Source: Conchiformibius kuhniae DSM 17694 (GTDB lineage Bacteria; Pseudomonadota; Gammaproteobacteria; Burkholderiales; Neisseriaceae). From it: DNA of 64,000 nt. How positions within the stretch are numbered: position 1 is the stretch's first letter; each line of letters starts with the position of its first letter. Positions 59,838 to 64,000 of this stretch are shown here, one piece after another. The DNA is taken from NCBI RefSeq assembly GCF_000428785.1, contig NZ_AUAP01000002.1:62001-126000 (forward strand), in the 5' to 3' direction. Both the position numbers and the translations under genes were made by a program. The notes under the pieces are model-generated. The model was not told the DNA's origin. It did no database searches and worked only from the letters and a program-made list of their open reading frames with translations.

Positions 59838-60740
59838 TCAAATATAGGCGTAGTGCATCAAAATGCCGATAAACCACAGCAGTCCGATGGTGTTGTTGGC
59901 GACAAAGGTGTCGAAACAGGCTTTCGGGTCGCGGGTTTGGATGCGGATGTAGAAGTGCCATTGGCGGCATACGACCACCACCAGCATCAGCCAGTACAGC
60001 CACACGGCGCCAATCATCAGCCCCACCTGCATCATCAGCAAATCAAATACGGCGTAGCTGAGCATGGCGCCTTCGGCATCGTAGCGCCCCAAGGTGAGTG
60101 CGGCGGTTTTAATCGGCAGTTTGGCATCGTCGGCTTTGTCGGCGATGGCGTAGATGGTGTCGTAGGCGAGTGTCCAAAAGACGTTGGCGGCAAACAGCCA
60201 CCATGCCAGTTTGGGGATTTCGCCCAGTGTCGCCATAAACACCATCGGTATGCCGAAGGAAAATGCCAGCCCCAGATAAAGCTGCGGCACGGGGAAGAAG
60301 CGTTTGGTGTAGGGGTAGGTGAACGCCAAAAACAGTGCGGGTACGGCGAGCAGCCATGTTTTGGCGTTGAAGGGAATCAGGCACAGGGCGGCGAGAAAGC
60401 ACAATACGCCCACCAGCTTCACCACTTCTTTTTTGCTGACCAGGTCTTGTGCGGCGGGGCGGTCGGCGGTGCGGGCGACGTGGCGGTCGATGTCGCGGTC
60501 TGCCCAGTCGTTTACCACGCAGCCCGCGCTGCGCATCAGAAACGTGCCGATGGCAAATGCCGCCAATACGGTAAAATCGGGTCGTCCGTCTGCCGCAATC
60601 CACACCGCCCACAAAGTCGGCCACAACAACAGCAGCGTGCCGATGGGACGGTCGAGCCGCATCAGGCGGCCATACACCGCAAAACGCGCCAAGACATCGG
60701 GATGCAACAGTTTGGCAAAAACGGACGGGGCTTTCATCAT
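59838..60740 (-). CDS. ubiA: 4-hydroxybenzoate octaprenyltransferase UbiA
   Basis: 300-residue polytopic prenyltransferase of ubiquinone synthesis. It has about eight membrane segments, the first Asp-rich motif NDWADRDIDRHVARTADRP (from residue 77), PYTKRFFPVPQ, and the second Asp-rich motif AYDTIYAIADKADD. Some substitutions relative to E. coli (Trp for Tyr in NDYADR, Lys for Asp/Arg in the second motif) do not remove the metal-binding aspartates. Two adjacent ATG codons at 60740/60737 leave the start ambiguous by one residue. It starts 25 bp before cysE on the same strand. Confidence 0.94.
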   Translation of the reverse strand: MMKAPSVFAKLLHPDVLARFAVYGRLMRLDRPIGTLLLLWPTLWAVWIAADGRPDFTVLAAFAIGTFLMRSAGCVVNDWADRDIDRHVARTADRPAAQDLVSKKEVVKLVGVLCFLAALCLIPFNAKTWLLAVPALFLAFTYPYTKRFFPVPQLYLGLAFSFGIPMVFMATLGEIPKLAWWLFAANVFWTLAYDTIYAIADKADDAKLPIKTAALTLGRYDAEGAMLSYAVFDLLMMQVGLMIGAVWLYWLMLVVVVCRQWHFYIRIQTRDPKACFDTFVANNTIGLLWFIGILMHYAYI

Positions 60741-60855
60741 CGCTTCCTTTCGCAGATTGCGGCACGCGGCAAAAAAAGAAAGCGGATTTTAACACAAATT
60801 CACTTTTTGCCGATGTCGGGGGCGCACACAAGCATTATCGCGGCGCAATCCGTTA

Positions 60856-60861
60856 TATAAT
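60856..60861 (+). promoter_or_regulatory. candidate -10 of pncB
   Basis: TATAAT in ccgttatataatgggc, 31 bp before the pncB ATG, in the divergent gap with ubiA. Confidence 0.45.
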
Positions 60862-60891
60862 GGGCGTTTTCCACCTGCCATTCAGCCAGCC

Positions 60892-62085
60892 ATGCCGATT
60901 ATCCGTTCCCTGCTCGACACCGATTTGTACAAATTCACCATGCTGCAAGTGGTGTTGCACCAATTTCCCGAAACCCACAGCGTTTACGAATTCCGTTGCC
61001 GCAACGCGCAAACCGTCTATCCGCTTGCCGACATCCGCGCCGATTTGGAACGCGAACTCGACCACCTGTGCGAACTGCGTCTTGCGCCCGATGAATTGGC
61101 GTATCTGCGCTCGCTGCGTTTTATCAAAAGCGATTTTGTCGATTATTTGGAGTTGTTCCAGCTCAAACGCCGTTTTGTCCAAGTGTCGGCGGGCGCGGAC
61201 GGTCGCCTGAATATCCGCGTGGAAGGCCCGATGATTCAGGCGATGTTTTTTGAAATCTACATCTTGGCGATGGTGAACGAACTGTATTTCCGCCGTTTGG
61301 AAACGCCCGAAGTGCTGGAAGAAGGCGAACGGCGTTTGCAGGCGAAAGCCGCACTGTTACGCGCCTACGCCGCCAAACAAAATCCGGACGACCCGCCGTT
61401 TTTGATTTCCGACTTCGGCACGCGCCGCCGCTACACCTTTGCGTGGCAGCAACATGTGGTGCAAACCCTGTTTCAGGCAGCCCCCGAACTGTTTCGCGGC
61501 ACCAGCAACGTTTACCTTGCCAAAACATTGGGTTTGACCCCCATCGGCACGATGGCGCACGAATTTTTGCAGGCGTTTCAGGCATTGGACGTGCGTTTGC
61601 GCAATTTCCAAAAAGCGGCGTTGGAAGCGTGGGTGCGCGAGTATCGCGGCGATTTGGGCATCGCGCTCACCGATGTGGTGGGGATTGACGCGTTTTTGCG
61701 CGATTTTGACCTGTATTTCGCCAAACTGTTTGACGGCTTGCGCCACGATAGCGGCGACCCCTACGCTTGGGGCGACAAGGCGTACGCGCACTACCGCAAG
61801 CTCAAAATCGACAGCCGCACCAAAATGCTCACCTTTTCAGACGGTTTGACTTTGGAAAAGGCGTGGGATTTGCACCAGTATTTCAAAGGGCGTTTCAAAA
61901 CCAGCTTCGGCATCGGCACCAATTTCACCAACGATTTGGGACACGAAACGCTGAACATCGTGTTGAAGCTGGTGGAGTGCAACGGGCAGTCGGTGGCGAA
62001 GATTTCCGACACGCCGGGCAAAACCGTTACCGACAACGATACGTTTTTGGCGTATTTGCGGCAGGTGTTTGCGGTGAAAAATTGA
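60892..62085 (+). CDS. pncB: nicotinate phosphoribosyltransferase PncB
   Basis: 397-residue enzyme that makes nicotinate mononucleotide in NAD salvage. LLDTDLYKFTMLQVVLHQFP, FLISDFGTRRRYTFAWQ (with the phosphorylated His replaced in the usual FGTRRRxS segment context), GTSNVYLAKTLGLTPIGTMAHE and the C-terminal FGIGTNFTNDLG. Length and motifs match the E. coli type (400). Uses PRPP, and ATP hydrolysis is coupled in the family. Its own promoter is likely. Confidence 0.95.
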   Translation: MPIIRSLLDTDLYKFTMLQVVLHQFPETHSVYEFRCRNAQTVYPLADIRADLERELDHLCELRLAPDELAYLRSLRFIKSDFVDYLELFQLKRRFVQVSAGADGRLNIRVEGPMIQAMFFEIYILAMVNELYFRRLETPEVLEEGERRLQAKAALLRAYAAKQNPDDPPFLISDFGTRRRYTFAWQQHVVQTLFQAAPELFRGTSNVYLAKTLGLTPIGTMAHEFLQAFQALDVRLRNFQKAALEAWVREYRGDLGIALTDVVGIDAFLRDFDLYFAKLFDGLRHDSGDPYAWGDKAYAHYRKLKIDSRTKMLTFSDGLTLEKAWDLHQYFKGRFKTSFGIGTNFTNDLGHETLNIVLKLVECNGQSVAKISDTPGKTVTDNDTFLAYLRQVFAVKN

Positions 62086-62120
62086 CAGGTTTTCGTTCCG
62101 TTGATTTTTAAGGTTGGGCT

Positions 62121-62320
62121 AAGGCGTGTCATCAATTAATTTTTTATACTGAAAATTCAGTGCAATATAAAAAATCCATCATGCCCGCGCATGCGGGAAT
62201 CCACTGTGCAATGCTCGGCAAGCGATGTTTTATCAAGGCTTGTCGTGCTTCGATTTGGATTCCCGCATGCGCGGGAATGACGGCGCAGCGTTTTTTCGGT
62301 CAATTGATGACACGCCCTAA
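62121..62320. repeat. dRS3-bearing intergenic mosaic element N11
   Basis: Begins AAGGCGTGTCATCAATTAAT, two dRS3 copies (ATGCCC-type and perfect), ends GTCAATTGATGACACGCCCTAA. The terminal CTA on the plus strand is the TAG stop of aroQ. Confidence 0.88.
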
Positions 62321-62754
62321 TGGTGCAGATAGTCGATGCAAAACAGCAATGCCGCTTCGTAGCCGAAAGTGCCCAGTCCGGCAATCACGCCAACGGCTTG
62401 GTCGGACAAATAGGAGTGGTGGCGGAACGGTTCGCGGGCATAAACGTTGGATACATGCACTTCCACAAAGGGAATGCACACGGCAGCGAGGGCATCGCGC
62501 AGGGCGATGCTGCTGTGGGTATATGCGCCCGCGTTCAAGATAATCATGTCGGTATTGCCGCGCAGGGCGTGGACGGTGTCGATGAGTGCGCCTTCGCCGT
62601 TGTGCTGGTGGTGCGACAGGGCAACGTTGTGTTTGCCGGCGATGCCGTCCAAGCGGGCGGAAATGTCTGCCAGCGTTGCCGAGCCGTACAGGTGCGGTTC
62701 GCGTGTGCCGAGCAGGTTGAGATTCGGGCCGTTGATGATGGCGATGTTTTTCAT
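62317..62754 (-). CDS. aroQ: 3-dehydroquinate dehydratase, type II
   Basis: 145-residue dodecameric type II dehydroquinase of the shikimate pathway. IINGPNLNLLGTREPHLYG with the active-site Tyr, HHQHNGEGALIDTVHAL with the substrate-binding region, LNAGAYTHSSIALRDAL and VEVHVSNVYAREPFRHHSYLS in short parts all match. The stop codon TAG is contributed by mosaic element N11. The ATG at 62754 is fused to the RBS block of structured element D, like the genes at 50884 and 57961. Confidence 0.96.
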   Translation of the reverse strand: MKNIAIINGPNLNLLGTREPHLYGSATLADISARLDGIAGKHNVALSHHQHNGEGALIDTVHALRGNTDMIILNAGAYTHSSIALRDALAAVCIPFVEVHVSNVYAREPFRHHSYLSDQAVGVIAGLGTFGYEAALLFCIDYLHH

Positions 62755-62828
62755 CAAAATTCCTTTTCGGTTTAAAATTTTGCTGTTTGCGGGGGGAAAA
62801 TCGGCTTGTGTGCGGACGGGGCGGGACG
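62755..62828 (-). repeat. structured intergenic element, copy D (degenerate, in 5' leader of aroQ)
   Basis: On the minus strand: CCCGCCCCGTCCG, CCGATTTT, a weakened stem (ccccccgcaaacag), TTTTAAACCGAAAAGGAATTTTG and ATG. The RBS block and CGATTTT box match copies A and B, but stem 2 has lost its pairing and stem 1 is absent. Confidence 0.68.
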
Positions 62829-62961
62829 TGTCATCAACTGGCACGGTGGTTTTATATTGATTTTCCGCATGAAAATGCACACGATGATGCGCCCCAATTC
62901 TGTCCGCTTCGGGGCAATGTATGGGCAATGATGATTTTACGCCGTTTTTTTAAAGGATGCC

Positions 62962-64000
62962 ATGATGTTTGTGTGGGCTTGGGCAGCGCCGCCGTCTGTG
63001 GACGGGATTGCGGCGGTGTTGGCGCGGGTGCGGCAGCGTCCCCTGCATTTGCTGCTGTGTTTTGACGGTGCGCCGCCGCGTTATTCCGAAGCGGGCGCAG
63101 GTGCGCCGGTGTGGCAAGGGCGTTTGCACGCGCTGACGCGTTGCGCCCAAAATGTGGCGGCTTCCGTGCCGGCAGAGCTGGCGGACGGTGTGTGGCTGCG
63201 GCTGATGCCGCGCCGTTGTGCCGAACGTTGGCAAGAATACGCCGGTGCGCCGGTGCATTGGGCGGACGAGCCTGTCGCGCAAACCGCGCCCGTGCGGGAA
63301 AAGGTGTGGCTGAGCGTGCCGCCGGTTGCGCCCGTGCAAGGGGTGGCGGTGGTCGGGGCGGGGATTGCGGGGGCGGCAACGGCGTATGAGCTGGCACGGC
63401 ACGGCGTGGCGGTAACGGTGTTGGAAGCGGCAAATGCGCCCGCATCGGCGGCGTCGGGCAACCGTCAGGGCTTGTTGTATGCCAAAATTTCCGCCCACGC
63501 CACTTGCCAAACGGAATTGTTGTTGGCGGGCTACGGTTACAGCCGTTATCTGCTGGAAACGCTGTTGCCCGATGGCGAAGCATGGGGCGGGGCAGGGGTG
63601 TTGCATTTGGATTTTGACGACCGGGAAGCCCGCCGCCACCGCCAATTGGCGGCGCACGTTCATCATGCCCATCTGTACCGTGCGGTGTCGGCGGCGGAAG
63701 CCGCGCAGATTGCGGGCGTACCTGTTGCCCACAATGCCCTGTATTGGCAACAGGGCGTGTGGCTGAACCCCGCCGCGCTGGTGTCGGCGCTGTTGGCGCA
63801 AAAGGGCATTGAAACGCATACGCAAACGCGCTTGTGCCAAGCGGAACGTGTCGGCGGCATGTGGCATCTGCACACCACGCGCGGCAGCTTTCAGGCATCG
63901 CATCTGGTTTTGTGCGGCGGTGCGGACAGCGTGCGTCTGCCTTTTGTCGGCGATTTGCCCTTGCGCCTGATACGCGGACAAAGCGCATCGGCACGCGCCA
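62962..64000 (+). CDS. mnmC: FAD-dependent tRNA cmnm5s2U34 oxidoreductase MnmC (C-terminal enzyme only), 3' end outside window
   Basis: Open for 346 codons to the window end without a stop. After an N-terminal region of about 128 residues (MMFVWAWAAPPSVDG...) comes a clear FAD-binding Rossmann site VAVVGAGIAGAATAYELARHG and VTVLEAANAPASAASGNRQGLLYAKIS (two parts), where the SGNRQGxxY motif is typical of the MnmC oxidoreductase half that demodifies cmnm5U34 to nm5U34. The N-terminal methyltransferase half of the bifunctional E. coli enzyme is absent, as in some Neisseriaceae. RBS aaagga precedes the ATG at 62962 (a second ATG follows at once). Confidence 0.85.
   Translation, partial: MMFVWAWAAPPSVDGIAAVLARVRQRPLHLLLCFDGAPPRYSEAGAGAPVWQGRLHALTRCAQNVAASVPAELADGVWLRLMPRRCAERWQEYAGAPVHWADEPVAQTAPVREKVWLSVPPVAPVQGVAVVGAGIAGAATAYELARHGVAVTVLEAANAPASAASGNRQGLLYAKISAHATCQTELLLAGYGYSRYLLETLLPDGEAWGGAGVLHLDFDDREARRHRQLAAHVHHAHLYRAVSAAEAAQIAGVPVAHNALYWQQGVWLNPAALVSALLAQKGIETHTQTRLCQAERVGGMWHLHTTRGSFQASHLVLCGGADSVRLPFVGDLPLRLIRGQSASARA

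Overview
The window is chromosomal DNA from a member of the Neisseriaceae. The evidence is a neisserial division and cell-wall (dcw) cluster, copies of the 12-mer AGGCTGCCTGAA (the DNA-uptake-sequence dialect described for Simonsiella and related oral Neisseriaceae), dRS3-type ATTCCC-N8-GGGAAT repeats, and a MafA/MafB toxin locus, a system known from Neisseria. The backbone is GC-rich with frequent GCG/CGG codons. The species cannot be fixed from the sequence; a Simonsiella/Conchiformibius/Alysiella/Kingella-like genome fits the uptake-sequence dialect best (inference).

Layout: 1-10.4 kb is the first part of a dcw cluster on the plus strand: rsmH (5' end outside the window), ftsL, ftsI, murE, a membrane protein, murF, mraY, a membrane-anchored protein, murD. 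From 10.46 to 12.83 kb ftsW and murG follow on the opposite strand, so the cluster is broken and inverted after murD. 13.5-17 kb holds a 5-formyl-THF cyclo-ligase, pyrC, a TusA-like protein, a small membrane protein and hemE, all on the minus strand, divergent from rpoD (17.2-19.1 kb). 19.2-30.9 kb carries a MltD-type transglycosylase, a methyltransferase, recO, a FixH-like protein, ccoG, an ADP-ribosylglycohydrolase, a nitroreductase, ggt and a ybiT-type ABC-F ATPase.

31-36.7 kb is a visibly AT-rich island. Transcribed leftwards, it holds mafA, mafB (secreted toxin with a C-terminal domain that looks like a PD-(D/E)XK nuclease), a candidate immunity gene 22 bp downstream, an insertion-sequence remnant, a frameshifted SMI1/KNR4-like immunity gene and a further small acidic gene. 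This is the most interesting accessory system in the window.

36.8-64 kb returns to backbone genes: adk, a MIP-like FKBP lipoprotein, prmB, a TPR protein, erpA, a YdgA-like protein, DUF3460, an O-methyltransferase, a CpoB-like lipoprotein, dimeric-type icd, a Roadblock-like protein, metX, a CNP1-like protein, a 1276-residue FAD/Fe-S oxidoreductase, a membrane protein, avtA, a Sel1-like protein, a HicA-like small protein, cysE, ubiA, pncB, aroQ and the first part of mnmC (C-terminal oxidoreductase type), which runs off the window.

Two repeat systems deserve attention. (1) Eleven intergenic mosaic elements, about 120-350 bp, bear paired dRS3 palindromes. Complete copies end in GGCGTGTCA/TGACACGCC-like termini, many lie directly against gene 3' ends, and some supply the stop codon. 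Three carry a nested ~105-bp palindromic insert. (2) A separate structured element of up to ~140 nt with two conserved hairpins runs directly into the ribosome-binding site and start codon of unrelated genes. It has three fuller copies, one shorter copy and one remnant.
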